Below, piece by piece: positions 33,483-48,300 of a stretch of DNA of 64,000 bases (the stretch's first letter is position 1; each line of letters starts with the position of its first letter). The notes under the pieces were generated by a model. The model saw only the letters and a list, made by a program, of their open reading frames with translations, did no database searches and was not told the origin of the DNA. Source of the DNA: Scleromitrula shiraiana (lineage: Eukaryota > Ascomycota > Leotiomycetes > Helotiales > Sclerotiniaceae); NCBI GenBank assembly GCA_028455995.1, contig JABELC010000001.1:980501-1044500 (forward strand), read 5' to 3'. The position numbers and the translations under genes were made by a program.

Positions 33483-33852
33483 TATTATGATAAAATATAT
33501 GGTTTTTTTGGAGTAATTTTATTAATTTATATATTGTTTTTGAAATAATTTTAAATAAAATAAATTTATCGATTTTTTCTATAAATTAGATATTTTTTAA
33601 TAATTTATTAAATTATTTCAAAAATCCAAAGATTATTCAAATAATTAAAGTATTTTATTTGATTTATTTCACTTTTTTAACTTATTTTTTAATATTCTTT
33701 TTTTAATTCTATTCTTTCTTTAAATTTCTGTTATCATTTTTGTATTATCAAATTTAAATTTTATTAATGAATTTTTATAGATTTCTTTCAAATAAATTTT
33801 AATTTATTTTAACCATAATATTACATATATTATATAATTATAACAATATTAA

Positions 33853-36043
33853 AAAAAGATTATTTTTTATTTAAATCAAATTATTTATTAAATATATAGA
33901 TTTAATTGGAAAATTAATCATTATTAATCTCTTTTCTAAAATATATAATCTTATTATAAAAATTATCAATATAAATCAAAATAATAAAAAAATAAATAAA
34001 ACTTTTAGATTTTATTAAAACCTTTAAAAAATATATAAAATAAAATTATTATTATTAAAAGTTATTATATTTTAAATAATACATTTATAATTTATTATAA
34101 AGTTTTAAATCATTAATCTATAAAATATTATAAAGAATATTAAAATAAAAACATAAGACTTAATTAAAATCAAAATTATAATTATATTAATTAAAACTGA
34201 TATAAAGCTGATTTAATCATTTATTTTAATTTTTTTTTTAATTAACATATTTTGAATAAATATCGTTAAAAACAATAATAATACTAAATAAATTAATATC
34301 ATAATTAAAAACAATTTTTTTTTTCAAAAACAAGAAAAAAACAATTTCAATAAATTGATTTTAATTTGTTTTGATTTAAACTCTTTATTTACTATCTTTT
34401 TTTTAAAACTTAAAAATATATTTGATATTACTTTTATAAATAAAAATATTAAAAATTTAATTATCATTTTCATTATCAAATTATTTGATAAAGATTTTAT
34501 TATTATCATAATAAAAAATTATATATCAAAGTTTTTTATAAAAAAGTAATCGATTTAAAAAAAATAAAATTAATTAAAAACAAAATTCGAATTTTTAATA
34601 AAAGATATATAGTAATTAAATAATTATATTAATTTTTATTTTTTAAAAAAAATAAAACTAAAAAACTAATTTAATAATAATAGTTTTTATTATAAAATAA
34701 AAAGTAATTATATGATATATTATTAATGTTATACTATTAATATTTTAATCAAAATTGAAAAGCTTTGATTTTATATATTTTTGAGTTAATATGTAAAATA
34801 TTAAAAGTTTAGTGATTTAAATTAATATTATAAAAATAAATATAAATATCAATTTTATAATAAAAATTATTTAATTAAACTATATTGTTATAATATATAT
34901 AAAATTAAAAATAATAAATATATTTATTTTATCTTCAAATATATTAATTATAAAAAAATATATATAATAAATAATAAAGTTTATAAAGTTTCAAATATAA
35001 TTAAAAACTAAATAATCATAATCTTATGAATTAAAAAAATTATTCAAAAATTATTTAAATAAATTTTTATAAAAATGAAATAAATATAAAAAGTATTTTT
35101 TGAATAATAATTAAATTAAATATAGATTTAATATTTATATAAAAACTTCAAATTATTTAGGATTTATATTTTTATTTTATTTCATGTTTTAATTTTATTT
35201 TAATTTTTTCATTATTTTTAAATTTATTATATATTATAATTTATATTATAATTTATATTATAAAGAATATTTAAACTTTAATAAAAATTGCTCTAAATTT
35301 TTTCATTATTTTAATTTAATAATTTTAAATATTACTATAAATCAAAATGATAAAACATCAATTTATAATATTTATAATAAAAAAGATTAGAAAAAAACAA
35401 GATCAAATTATATTTAATCAAGTTTTTAATTTTTTGTTAATCAATTTTAAAGTAATTATTTTAAAAAAAATGAATATTTATTATTTTTAATAAGATTTAT
35501 TATTTTTTAAATTTAATAATATAATTTAATTTATTGGATAAATTGAATTTAACAATTTAGAATTATATAATAATTTGAAAAAAAAAATTTAGAATTTTAA
35601 ATAAAAAAAGAAATAGTTTTTGATTTTACTTTTGTAAAAGAGTTAATATTTAACATTAATAAATTCTTTTAGGAATAAATTTAGATCATTATAATTTTTT
35701 ATTTTTTATTTAAAATCTGATCTTTATCAATACTTCTTTTATTTTTAAATAATTTAATATTAAAAAAGCGAACTAATAAATTTTTTAATTTAAGATCATT
35801 GAATTTAATTAAGTTTTTATTATTTATTTAGAAAATTTTATAAGGCTTTTAATTTGTTTTGTTAATGTTAAATATTTCATATAGATTATTAAGTTTTTTA
35901 ATTGAATAATAATAAAATTTATTAATTTTATTATAATTATAATCAAAATTAATATTTTTATTAATAAATCAATATATTTTATTAAATTTTAATGAAATAA
36001 TAAATTTATAAATTTCAAAAAAAAACTTTAAAAATAAAGAAAG
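33853..36043 (+). mobile_element. LINE copy 4, first segment (5'-truncated)
   Basis: The + strand aligns with the reverse complement of full-length LINE 2 from about 23900 to 21600, so about the first 270 bp are missing. It interrupts element C on its left and is itself interrupted by element B (GAAAG duplication 36039-36043). A frame at 34355-34549 is a surviving stretch of LINE sequence upstream of the RT, of unknown domain. Confidence 0.8.
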
Positions 36044-36205
36044 TGTTTGTATGACTCTGGGGGTATGGAACTATATAATATGGGTACTTTGTTATATTGT
36101 ATTAAATGTGTTTAAAGAGTTCAAGAAGAATATTGTACATTATTGAGAGTATATATCTCTTTAATGGATACATGATATAAAATTATATATTTGATTATAT
36201 AGATA
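36044..36205 (-). repeat. LTR (left) of element B
   Basis: 162 bp. It keeps TGTATGACTCTGGGGG at the outer end. The inner end reads GATTATATAGATA. Confidence 0.9.
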
Positions 36206-39200
36206 TTAATAACTTTTTAAAAATTTAATATTATATATATAAAAAATTGAATTTTATAAAAATTATAGATTATTTATATGAAATAAAAATAAAATAAACT
36301 TTTTTTAATTTTTTACTTTTTTAAAATCTTTATAATTTATTTATATATAATATAATATTTTAATATTAAATTAAAATAAATATTATTTAAATTATATATT
36401 ATTATTATTTTGTATTATTATTGTTTTTTATATTATATTATATATTTTATTATTTTATTTTATAATAATTATATATAATTTAAATAAATAATATTAATTA
36501 TTATTTAATTATTATTTAAAAAATGAATAAAAAAAAATTAAATTTTTTTTTATATTTAATCTATTTATTAATTTTTATTAATATTTTATTTATATTAATA
36601 AATTTTTTCAATATTAAATAAAATTTTATTTTTATTATTGCGTTTATTAGATTATTTTTATCATTGATTTATTATATTTCTATAATTTCTCTGTATTTAT
36701 ATAATTAATATAATACTATAATATTAATTATAAATTATTTTTTGATTATTATTTTGAATTTAATTAATAATTAAAACAAAAAATATAAATTGATATGAAT
36801 AATTAATAATAAAATATAATTATTAAGAATTTTATTAATTATACTTTTAATAATAATTATTAAGTTTAAACTAAAAATTATTATATAAAGTTTTAATATT
36901 AAAATAATTTAAATAATATATTTATATTTAATTAATAGTTAATATATAATATCTATATTTTTATTTTTATTTATTAATATAATAATATATTTAATTTAAA
37001 ATAATAAATTAAAATTATTAATATATAAAACATTAATAAATATATATATATATATAAAATATCAAAATTAAATAACACAAATCAAAATCTTTTTATAAAG
37101 TTTTCTTTTTATTATTATATATATTTATTAAATACTTTTATATCTTTACTATCTAATTCAATATTTTATATAACCTATACTAAATCAAATAAAGCTTCAA
37201 ATTAACAATAAATTATAATATAAACATTACAAATGCATTATATAATATATTACTCTTTTAATATTATATTTTTTTAAAGTTTACTCTATATTCTATATAT
37301 ATTAATATTTATATTTTTGATTTACTTTAGATTTTTATATTGAAATTCTTAATTCATTATAATCATGAAATTTTCCAATAATATTAAATTATTATTAAAT
37401 TTAAATAAATATATTTTAATTAATTACTTTTGTTTTTTATATAAAAATTTAATTTTTTTTAAATAATATTTTTTTTTATAAACAAATTGTTTATTAATAA
37501 TAATTAAAATATTGTTTATTTATATTATTACAATTCCAAATTCTTATTTTTATATATATAATAAATAAAAATTATATATCGATATTATTATTTTAAACTT
37601 TATAATATAATAATCTAAATATATATTAAATTAATAATTTTTTATTTTTAAGATTTTATATAATAATTATATTATATAAAATATAATCTTTAATAAATAT
37701 CTCATTTTTAAAATTGTATATATAAAAATAAAACATACAAATTTCGAATTTCTTTATATATATATTTAAATAATATTGTATAAATAAATAGTAAATATAT
37801 TATTATTTTTTATTATTATTATAATAATTATAATTATTAATATTAATCAATAAATTAAATATTATATAATTAAAAATTATATAAATATAATATATTTTTT
37901 TATATTATTAAAACTTTATATAATAAATCTTGATTTTTTATATATATTCTTTATATTTTAATATTTAAATTCATTAATTTATTTATATTTAAAGATTTTT
38001 ATTTTTATTAAAATCTTTTTTTATTTTATTATTTTAAATATATTAATTTTTATTAATTTATCTAATTCCTTTTTTTTTTAATTTTATATATATTCCGTTT
38101 ATGTTTTTTATTATATTTAGTTTATTTAACAAAAGAAATCAATTTATTAATAAAAAAGACTTTAATTAGATATATAATATATTCGCTATTTAATAATATT
38201 ATAATATCTAATAATATTTTTTCAAAATCTTTATTTTTTATATATAATTTAAATTATATTTTTATTATATATTTTATTAAATATATTAATAAAGTTAAAT
38301 CGCTATTAATAGTAGAATATTAAGGTTTTAATCTTTTTTTAATTTACTATATCTATAAAGTGTTGACTTAGATAATTTTAATATTATTATTTTTAATATT
38401 TTTTAAATAATTAATTGATTATTATTATTATTTATAAATATAGATAATATATAATTTTTTATATATATTATTAATAATATTAATATTAAATTGACAAATT
38501 CTTTATAATATAAGCAAATTGATATTGATTATATTATTATAATATAGTTATTTATATTGATTTCGTAATTTTTATTCTTTATTAATTTAAAAATATAAAA
38601 ATTTATCTAATTTTTTTTTTATTTTAATAATTTTTTTATATATTAAAACTTTTAAATATATTTTTAAATTATATATTATATATATAAATAATTTATTTTA
38701 TTTTTATAATAAATTTTTTATCAATTAAATTATTTTATATCTATAAATTTTATTATTCGTTTTTTACAATCTTATTATTTGATCAATAATAATTTTTGTT
38801 AGTAAATCCGATTCTTCTACATATACAAATATATTGAATATTAAAAATATTAAAATTAGTTTATTAAAGTTTATTAAATTATTTATCATTTTTAATATTA
38901 TTTATAATATTTATAATATTTATTTTTTTATAAAATTGGATTATTATAATTTATTTTATAAAATTTTATATATTTATTATATAATTTTATAATATTATTT
39001 AACTTTATTAATTAATTAATAAGATTTTATAAAAATTATTTTTATTTTAATTATTATAATATTTATATATTTATTAAATTTTTTTATAATAAATTATATA
39101 TTTATATTAATAATAATATAATTTAAAAATCTTATATAAATATTAATCTATTTAAATCAAATTATATTTTAAATATATTTTATTAACAAATTATTTAAGA

Positions 39201-41211
39201 ATATTATTATTTTTATCATTATTAATTTTAAATTTGCATTTTTTTAACAATTTGTTATATATCTAATATTAATTATAATATTTTATTAATCTATGAATTT
39301 TATCTTTCTTTATATTATTATAATTAATTTGTTTAAATATATTATATAATCTATTAATAATTAAATAATTAAAATATTTATATAAATATTATAATTTTAT
39401 TTCTATAAAATAATAAATATTATCTAAAATTATTATAATTATATTTTTATAATAAAAAATTATAGCTATATTTCTATATAATAAAGAAACATTTATCGAT
39501 TTTAAATAAAGTAAAAATAGTATATTTATATGAATAATATAAATTTTAATTTATTTAATTAATAATTCGATTTTATATAATTTAATATATTTTTTAATAT
39601 TTTTTTTTTGAAAATAACTTTTATGATTTTCATTTTATTATAATTAATAATTAAATTAAGTAATTTTTATAGTGTTTTAAATTACTGTTAATTAATAATT
39701 GATATTATTGTTATTTTTATATTGATTATAATACTTTAAAATTTATTGGGGTTATATTTGTTATTTATAAAAAATACTTTAAAATTATATATAATTTGTT
39801 TTAATATTATATTTTTATTAGTTTAATTATTTTTAAATAATTTTTTATATATTAATATATATTCAAATATTTTTTTTATAAATTTAGTAATTATTTATAG
39901 ATCGTTAATTAGACTATTTGATGTATAATATATCTTTAATATAGTTTTATTTAAATATTTTATTTTTATATAAAATACTTTATAGGTTTTTTTGATGTTT
40001 TTTTTTTTTTTTTGTTTTTTTTATAGTATATTAAAAATTGTTTATATATATAATTATTATTATTTTTAATAATTTTTTTTTTATATTTTTGTTAAATTTT
40101 TTTTTTATTTGATTTTGAATGGTTTATAAAGAAATATCTTTTTTTTAGTATATTTAATATTGTTTTTTGTAATTTAATCTAAAATTGTTTTTATTATGTT
40201 GTTTTTGAATGTTAGATTATAATTTAAATTGATTTTGGTAATTATTATGTTTTTTTTTGATTATTATGATTGTTTATTTTATTATATTTGTTATAATTAA
40301 AGTTTTTGCTTTGATTTTATAAATTATTTATAAAATTTCTTTTAATATAGTATATATTAATATTGTTATTTTATGATTTATTATAAATCTAAATCGTTTG
40401 TTGATTTTTTAGATAAGATTAAAGATATTTATAATTAAGGGATAATATATTTAAATGTATTATTTGATTTATTAATATAATAAAATTATGTTTTTATATA
40501 AATATAATTAACTTTTTATATTGTTTGATAAAGTTTTATATAATTATTTTGTTTTTGTAAAGAATAGTTTTAAATATTATTTCAATTTTTTTTTGATTTT
40601 TATGAATAATATTTTTTATTATTAATTTTATTTATTTATTTATTATATTATGATAATATAATTCTTTTAAATATTATATTTTGAATTTTATAATTAAATC
40701 TTTTATTTTTTATAAAAATATAATGAAATTCGATATATAGTATTTGAATATTTTGTTTTTGAGTATAGTTGAAAATGCTATTATTATAAATTTATTTAAA
40801 ATAATTATATATTATAAAATTAATATATATATAATCAATTTATAATTAAAATTATTATTTTTATTATTGAATTTTATTATATTATTATAAATTTTATTTA
40901 AATTGATTTAATATTAGGTTTTTAATATATAATATTAATAGTTTTTTTTTTAATAATATTTTAAATTTTTATATTTATCTTTATATATATATACTTTTTT
41001 ATTTTTTTGTTTTTTTTTTTTTTATCTTATTTATATTAAAAATCATAATTATTTCAATTATAATCATTTTGATCGTTTTAAAGTGTATAGTAATTTTAGC
41101 TAAATTGATTTTCATTAGGTTAAATTTAATTAAATTGATTATGATTAAATTAAAATATATAATTATTTTAATTATAGTAATTTTTACTATAATTATTTAT
41201 ATTATAATAAT

Positions 41212-41386
41212 CTTAATTAAATTGATTCTAATTAAATTGATTTTAATTAAATTGATTTTAATTAAATTGATTTTAATTAAATTGATTTTAATTAAATTGA
41301 TTTTAATTAAATTGATTTTAATTAAATTGATTTTAATTAAATTGATTTTAATTAAATTGATTTTAATTAAATTGATTTTGATTAGA
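41212..41386 (-). repeat. 15-bp minisatellite of element B, about 11-12 units
   Basis: Near-identical TTAATTAAATTGATT units. On the sense (minus) strand one frame reads N-Q-F-N with a TAA in the fifth place that could once have been CAA (Gln) or CGA. It is longer and more uniform than in copies A, C and E, so it has expanded here. Confidence 0.85.
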
Positions 41387-43457
41387 ATAGCTTTGATTAG
41401 ATTAAGATATATAATTATTTTAATTATAATAATTTTTATTATAATTATTTTTATTTTGAAGATTTTGATTATTATATAATATATAACTATTAAATAAAAT
41501 TATATATTAAATAAAATTATATATTAAATAATATAGTTTATTAAATTATATATTATTATTATTAAAATAGTTTTAAATAAATATTTAAAATTACCTTTTA
41601 TTATAAACTAGATATTTTTTAATAATTTGTTAAAATACTTTAGAAAATTGATCATTATTTTTATAATCAGGATATTTTATTTAACCTACTTTTTTTTTAG
41701 CTTATTTTTTTGTATTTTTTTTTAATCCCATTTTTGTTTTAAATTTTTTATTATTATCTTTATATTGCTAGATTTAAATTTTATTAATCGATTTTTTTAA
41801 ATCTTTTTTAAATAAACTTTAGTTTATTTAAAGTATAATCTTATATATATTATATTTTATAATATATAGATTATTGATATAAATATATTAATATAAATAT
41901 TATTTTTTTATAATATTTTTCTTATTATTATTAAATATCTTTTATTTAATATTTAAAATATCTTCATTTTTATATTTTTAAACATTCTTTTGAAATTCAT
42001 TTATAGATCTATATTAATAAAAGTTTTTAAATTATTGATTATATATTTATTAAATTTATATTTCAAATAATGATTTATTATATATAAATTTTCTATATTA
42101 TATTTTTTATATTTATTAATAAAATTTGAATTATTTAAAAATAATTTATTAAATAAACCTTTACAATGTTTTTTATTTTATTTAAATTTAAAATCTTAAT
42201 TATATTTAAAATCACATATATTATTACTTTTTTATTTTTGTTTTTTTTTCAAAATCAAATATGAACTTTTCAAAAATATTGTTTATTATATTTTTAAATA
42301 TAAAATTTTTTATTTATATATATAATATCAAGATTTATATTTATTTAAATATTTCTTATTAATATTATTTTTATAATAAATTTATATATATTAGATTTTT
42401 ATTAAGATTTTTTAATAACATTTTTAATATCAATTAAAATTTTTCGATTTAATTAAAGATTTATTTTGATCATTAAAATATTGATGATAATTCTAAATTT
42501 TGAATATTTATATTTAATCAATTGCTTTTTTTTCATAATTATTTAAAATTTATATTTATATTTATATTTCTTGATCTTTTTTCTTTTTTTATATTGTTTG
42601 TATCCATTGTATTATTTATAATATTGTGATATAAAATAAAAAAGTATTTTTAATAATGCTTTATATTTATTTATTAAATAATATAATAATTATTATTAAA
42701 TTTATTTTTATCTAGCTTTTCTATTATTATTAAACAAATATTTAATATTAAATTAAAGATTTTGATTTAATAAAGCTTTAAGCCAAATATAATTGCTTTA
42801 ATTTATAGAATAAATCTGATATTAAATCAAAATTTGTTTTAATAAAGTTTCTAAATTGAATATAATTGTTTTAATTTATAAAATAAATATATAGTAAATA
42901 AATTTATTATAAAAAAAGAAAAAAAAAATAAAGCAATAATAAAAAAATATAAAAATATAGAAATAAAGATTATTAAAGATTTTTATAAAAGTTTTTAAAT
43001 AAAGGTTTTTATATAAGTAATTTTATTATTATTTTTATAATTTTAATAAAATAATTATTATTATTAATGTTTTTATTTATTAAAATGTTTTTTCAGATAA
43101 TATAATATATATTTAAATAATATAATATGATTTGTATTTTTATTATTATTTTATTTATAATAGATATTCAAGTTTTATAATTTTAAATTTGATTTAAAAA
43201 TCATTTAATTTATAATAAATATTTAAATTTTATAATATCTAAATTAAAATTAAAAATTATTATTTCTATAATAAATATTTAAATATTATAAAATTTTATT
43301 TTTTTCTTTATCAAAAACTAGATAATTCATGAAACTTTTTATTATTAAAAATTATAAAAAGTTTTTTATTAAAAATAAATAAAAACATTCAAAATTTATT
43401 AAAATTAATATTATATATAAAATAAAAATCCTAATTTATGATATATATATTAATTAA

Positions 43458-43619
43458 TATTAATATAACTTTAAAAATATAAAACTATATAATACAAGTA
43501 CTCTGTTGTATTATATTAAATATGTTTAAAAAGTTCAAAAAAAGTGTTGTACACTGTCAAGAGTATATATCTCCTTAATAGGCACGTGATGTAAGGTCAT
43601 GTGTTTGACTATACAGACA
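43458..43619 (-). repeat. LTR (right) of element B
   Basis: 162 bp. It keeps CACGTGATGTAAGGTCATGT and GACTATACAGACA near the outer end, while the inner end has AAAAA in place of GGGGG. Confidence 0.9.
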
Positions 43620-44566
43620 GAAAGAGCTATAAAAATATTATTAAATAAAATGAATTTTTTTAATTTAGAATTAAATATTTTTTTTATGAAAAAAGCTAAA
43701 CAAAATTATCAAAACTTTTTTCTAAAGAATAAAGATTTCAAATTTATTTTTAACATAAAATATATATTAATAAACAAAAAAATAAAGAAAATGTTTATTA
43801 TTTGTTACTTAAATAGATAAACTTTTATTATAAATTCTAAAAAAAATATAAATCTTTTTATAATATTTTATTTTCTTTTTTTTAAAAAACTTTTATTTTA
43901 AAATAAATAAATTATGAATTAAATTAATAAGATTAATCGAATTTAATATTATTAAAACTTTAAAATATTTATTCTATTAAAATTAAAATTAAATTTCTAA
44001 ACTTTAATTTAATTATTTACATCATTATTTAAAAACTATAGAAATATACTGTTAAATGATTCTTTAAAATTTATTTAATTTTATTGAAATTAAGATATTA
44101 TCTAAAACATTAAAAATAAATTATAGAAATAATTTTGAAAAATTTAAAAAATTAAATTACTTTGTTTTTAAAGTTTATTAAATAATTTTTTTATTAACTT
44201 ATTTAAAAAAGTTAATAAAGAAATGTTAATTAAAAAATTAGATTACTTTATAAAAATTATTAATTTATTTTATTTTTTATAAATTAATAGCCAATTTAAA
44301 AAATTGATTATTAATATAATAATGCTTTTTAGAAATAAAATTTGAATTAATAAATAATTAAAAAAATTCAATTAAATTAATATTAAAATATTATAAAATA
44401 ATTTAATTTTTTTTATTTTGTTTTTGATTTATATAAAAAATCTTTATTAATAGTTTAATGAAAAAGTTTTATTATATATTAATAATATAGTTTTTATAAT
44501 TTAATTTTTTTTTAAAAAAAAAACAAAGTCATTTTAAAAAAAGAAATCGTTATATTGTATTAAAAT
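43620..44566 (+). mobile_element. LINE copy 4, second segment
   Basis: Continues the LINE broken at 36043, aligning with the reverse complement of LINE 2 from about 21600 to 20510. A 73-codon frame (43599-43820) starts in the LTR and runs into Lys/Asn-rich LINE sequence, so it is a chimera made by insertion and not a gene. The segment ends at a junction with element D. Confidence 0.8.
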
Positions 44567-45206
44567 ATATTATTATACTATAATAAACAAATAAATGGAA
44601 TTAATATTAAGAAACATTATCAAAAAAAAAAAAAAAACTCAAACGATATTTAGAATTATTTTTTATAAAAATAAAATAATTATATAAAACTTTATCAAAT
44701 AATACAAAAAGTTAACTATAGCTGTATAAAAAAATAATCTTATTATATTAATAAATCAAATAACATATTCAAATATATTATCAAACAATTACAAATATTT
44801 TTAACTTTGTTTAAAAAATTAAAAAAGCAATCTAAAATTATAATAAATTATAAAATAATAATATTAAAAAGATTTTTATAAATAATTTACAAAACTAAGA
44901 TAAAAACTTTAATTATAATAAATATATTAAAATAAATAATTATAATAATTATAAAAAGCATAAAAATTATCAAAACCAATCTAAGTTATAATCAAATATT
45001 TAAAATCAATATAATAAAAATAATTCTAAATCAAATTATAAAAAATAATATTAAATATATAAAAAAAAAATTTATAAATTATTTAAAATCAAATTAAAAA
45101 AGAATTTAATAGAAATATAAAAAGAAAATCATAAAAAATAACAATGACTATATATATAAACAATTTGTAATATATTATTAAAAAAAATAAAATAAAATAA
45201 AAAAAA

Positions 45207-45316
45207 TTAAAAAAAAATTAAAAAAAAATTAAAAAAAAATTAAAAAAAAATTAAAAAAAAATTAAAAAAAAATTAAAAAAAAATTAAAAAAAAATTAAAA
45301 AAAAATTAAAAAAAAA
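45207..45316. repeat. 11-bp tandem repeat (TTAAAAAAAAA), 10 units
   Basis: Ten regular units of TT plus nine A in element D. The equivalent site in element B (about 39980-40020) is only a T-rich stretch, so the array expanded in this copy. Confidence 0.85.
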
Positions 45317-48300
45317 ATAAAAAAAAAAAAAATATTAAAAAGATTTATAAAACATTTTATACAAAAATAAAATGTTTAAATAAAATTATATTAAAAATAT
45401 ATTATATATCAAATAGTTCAATCAATAATTGATAAATAATTACTATATTTATAAAGAAAATATTTAAATATATATTAATATAGAAAAGATTATTTAAAAA
45501 TGATTAAACTAAAAAAAATATAATATTAAAATAAATTATATACAATTTTAAATATTTTTTATAAATAACAAATATAATCTCAATAAATTTTAAAGTATTA
45601 TAATCAATATAAAAAAAATAATAATATTAATTATTGATAAATAATAATATAAAATATTGTAAAAATTAATCAATTGGATTATTAATTATAAGAAAACAAA
45701 AATCCTAAAAATCATATTTAAAAAAAATATTAAAAGATCTATTAAATTATATAAAATCGAATTATTAATTAAATAAATTAAAATTTATATTATTTATATA
45801 AATATAACATTTTTATTTTATTTAATAAATATAAATAGATTTAATATATTTTTTAATATTATCGAAAACTAAATTATTTATAATAAAATTAATGAATATT
45901 TTTTTATTATATAAAAACATAGCTATGATTTTTTATTATAAAAATATAATTATAATATATTTATATAATCAATAATTTTAAATAATATTTACTATTTTAT
46001 AAAAATAAAAGGATAATATTTATATAAATGTTTTAAATATCTAATTACTTATAAATTATATAATATATTTAAATGAATTAATTATAATGATATAAATAAA
46101 AACAAAATTAATTAATTAATAAAATATTATAATTGATATTAAATATATAATCAATCATTAAAAAGATTTAAATTTCAAATCAATAATAATAAAAATAATG
46201 ATATTTAATTTAATTATATTATTATGATTAATATTATATATATTAATAAAACATTAATATTATATATATTCAATAAAATAATAAAATATTAAATCATAAT
46301 ATAATTAAATAAAATATTAATAAAATATATTTAAAATATAATTTATTTTAAATAAATTAATATCTATATAAAACCTTTAAATCATATTATCATTAATATC
46401 AATATATATTTTATTACGAAAGAATGCGGCGAATATATAAACATTATAATAATCAGAATAAAAATGATATTTATAAAGTTTTATTAATCAATTAATAAAA
46501 TTAAATAATATTATAAAATTATATAATGAATATATGAAATTTTATAAAACAAATTACAATAATCTAATTCTATAAAAAAATAAATATTACAAATAATAAT
46601 AAAAATTATAAATAATATAATAAATTTTAATAAATTAATTCTAATTTTTTTAATATTCAATATATTTATATATATAAAAAAATCGGATTTACTAATAAAA
46701 ACTATTATTAATTAAATAATCAAATTACAAAAAGGAAATAATAAAATTTATAAATATAAAATTATTTAATTAATAAAAAATATTTTATAAAAATAAAACA
46801 AATTATTTATATACATAATATATAATTTAAAATCATATTTAAAAATGTTAATATATAAAAAAATTATTAAAAAAAAATAGATAGATCTTTATATTTTTAA
46901 ATCAATAAAAAGCAAAAATCGTAAAGTTAATATTAATAGTGATATTATAATAATATGATCAATATCAATTTGCGTATATTATAAAGAGTTTATTGATTCA
47001 ATATTGATATTATTAATAATATTTATAAAATATATAAAGAACTGTATATTATTTATATTTATAAAGAATGGTAATAATTAATTAATTATTTAAGAATTAT
47101 TTAAATTAATTATTTAAGAGTTAATTGAATTAATAATTTATAAATGCAGTAGATTAAGAAAAAATTAAAGAATCAATATTTTATTATCAATAATAATATA
47201 CTTTTATTAATATATTTAATAAAATATATGATAAAAAATGCAATTTAAACTATATATAAAAAATAAAGATTTTAAAAAAACATTTTTGAATATTATAATA
47301 TTATTAAATAATAAATATAATATATATCTAATTAAAACTTTTTTTTTATAAATTGAATTTTTTTATTAAATAAGCTAAATATAATAAAAAAAGACGAATA
47401 AAATATATATATAATTAAAAAAAAGGAATTAAATAAATTAATAAAAATTAATATATTTAAAATAATAAAATAAAAAAAGATTCTAATAAAAATAAAAAGC
47501 TTTAAATATAAATAAATTAATAAATTTAAATATTTAGATATGAGAAATATATATGAGAAATTAAGGCTTATTATATAAAGTTTTAATAATATAAAAAAGT
47601 ATATTAGATTTATATAATTTTTAATTATATAATATTTAGTTTATTAATTAATATTAATAATTGCAATTATAATGATAGTAACAGAAAATAGTGATATATT
47701 TAATATTTATTTATATAATATTATTTAGATATACATATAAATAAATTTAAAATTTATCTATTTTATTTTTATATATATAATTCTAGAAATGAAATATTTA
47801 TTAAAAATTATATTTTATATAATATAATTATTATATAAAATTGTAAAAATGAAAAATTATTAATTCAATATATATTTAAATTATTATATTATAAAATTCA
47901 AAATAATAGTATTAATATATGACTTTTATTTATTATATATATAAAAATAAAGATTTAGAATTATAATAATATAAATAAATAATATTTCGATTATTATTGA
48001 TAAATAATTTGTCTACAAAAAAGAACATTATTTAAAAAAAATTAAGTTTTTATATAAAAGATAAAAGTAATTAATTAAAATATATTTACTTAAATTCAAT
48101 AATGATCTAATCTTATTAAAAAATTCAATAATTATAATAAATAAAAATTTTAATATAAAAATTTAGAATAAATCAAAAATATCAATATCAATATATACAA
48201 AATACACAATAAACTCTAAAAGAATACAATATTAAAGAAGCAATATATTGCATAATATACTTATAGGATTTATATTATAATTTATTGTTAATTTAAAACT

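Larger units (their letters stand above)
29034..33852 (-). mobile_element. LTR retrotransposon C, truncated
   Basis: Left LTR at 29034-29194 (161 bp), starting TGTTCGTATGACTTTGGGGG, followed by an interior collinear with A and B. Near 31958 it lacks the part equivalent to B 39346-39930. At about 33852 it stops against a plus-strand LINE, so the right ~1.75 kb and second LTR are absent. The sense strand is minus. Confidence 0.8.
36044..43619 (-). mobile_element. LTR retrotransposon B, complete copy, 7576 bp
   Basis: Both LTRs are 162 bp (36044-36205 and 43458-43619), start TG or TA and end in CA or TA. The element is flanked by a perfect 5-bp duplication GAAAG (36039-36043, 43620-43624) and sits inside LINE copy 4, whose halves rejoin across it. 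This is the best reference copy of the family. The Gag-like frame, read on the minus strand near 42270-42000, matches copy E (e.g. F-I-N-K-Y-K-K-Y-N-I-E). Heavy RIP has left no intact gene. Confidence 0.92.

Noticed and set aside
41069..41479. 136-codon Leu/Ile/Lys frame (L-I-L-I-K repeats) and its shorter cousins at 25631 and 61096
   Set aside because: Antisense reading of the 15-bp array of the LTR family; the sense strand is the opposite one.
43599..43820. 73-codon frame
   Set aside because: Starts in the LTR of element B and runs into LINE 4; an insertion chimera, not a gene.
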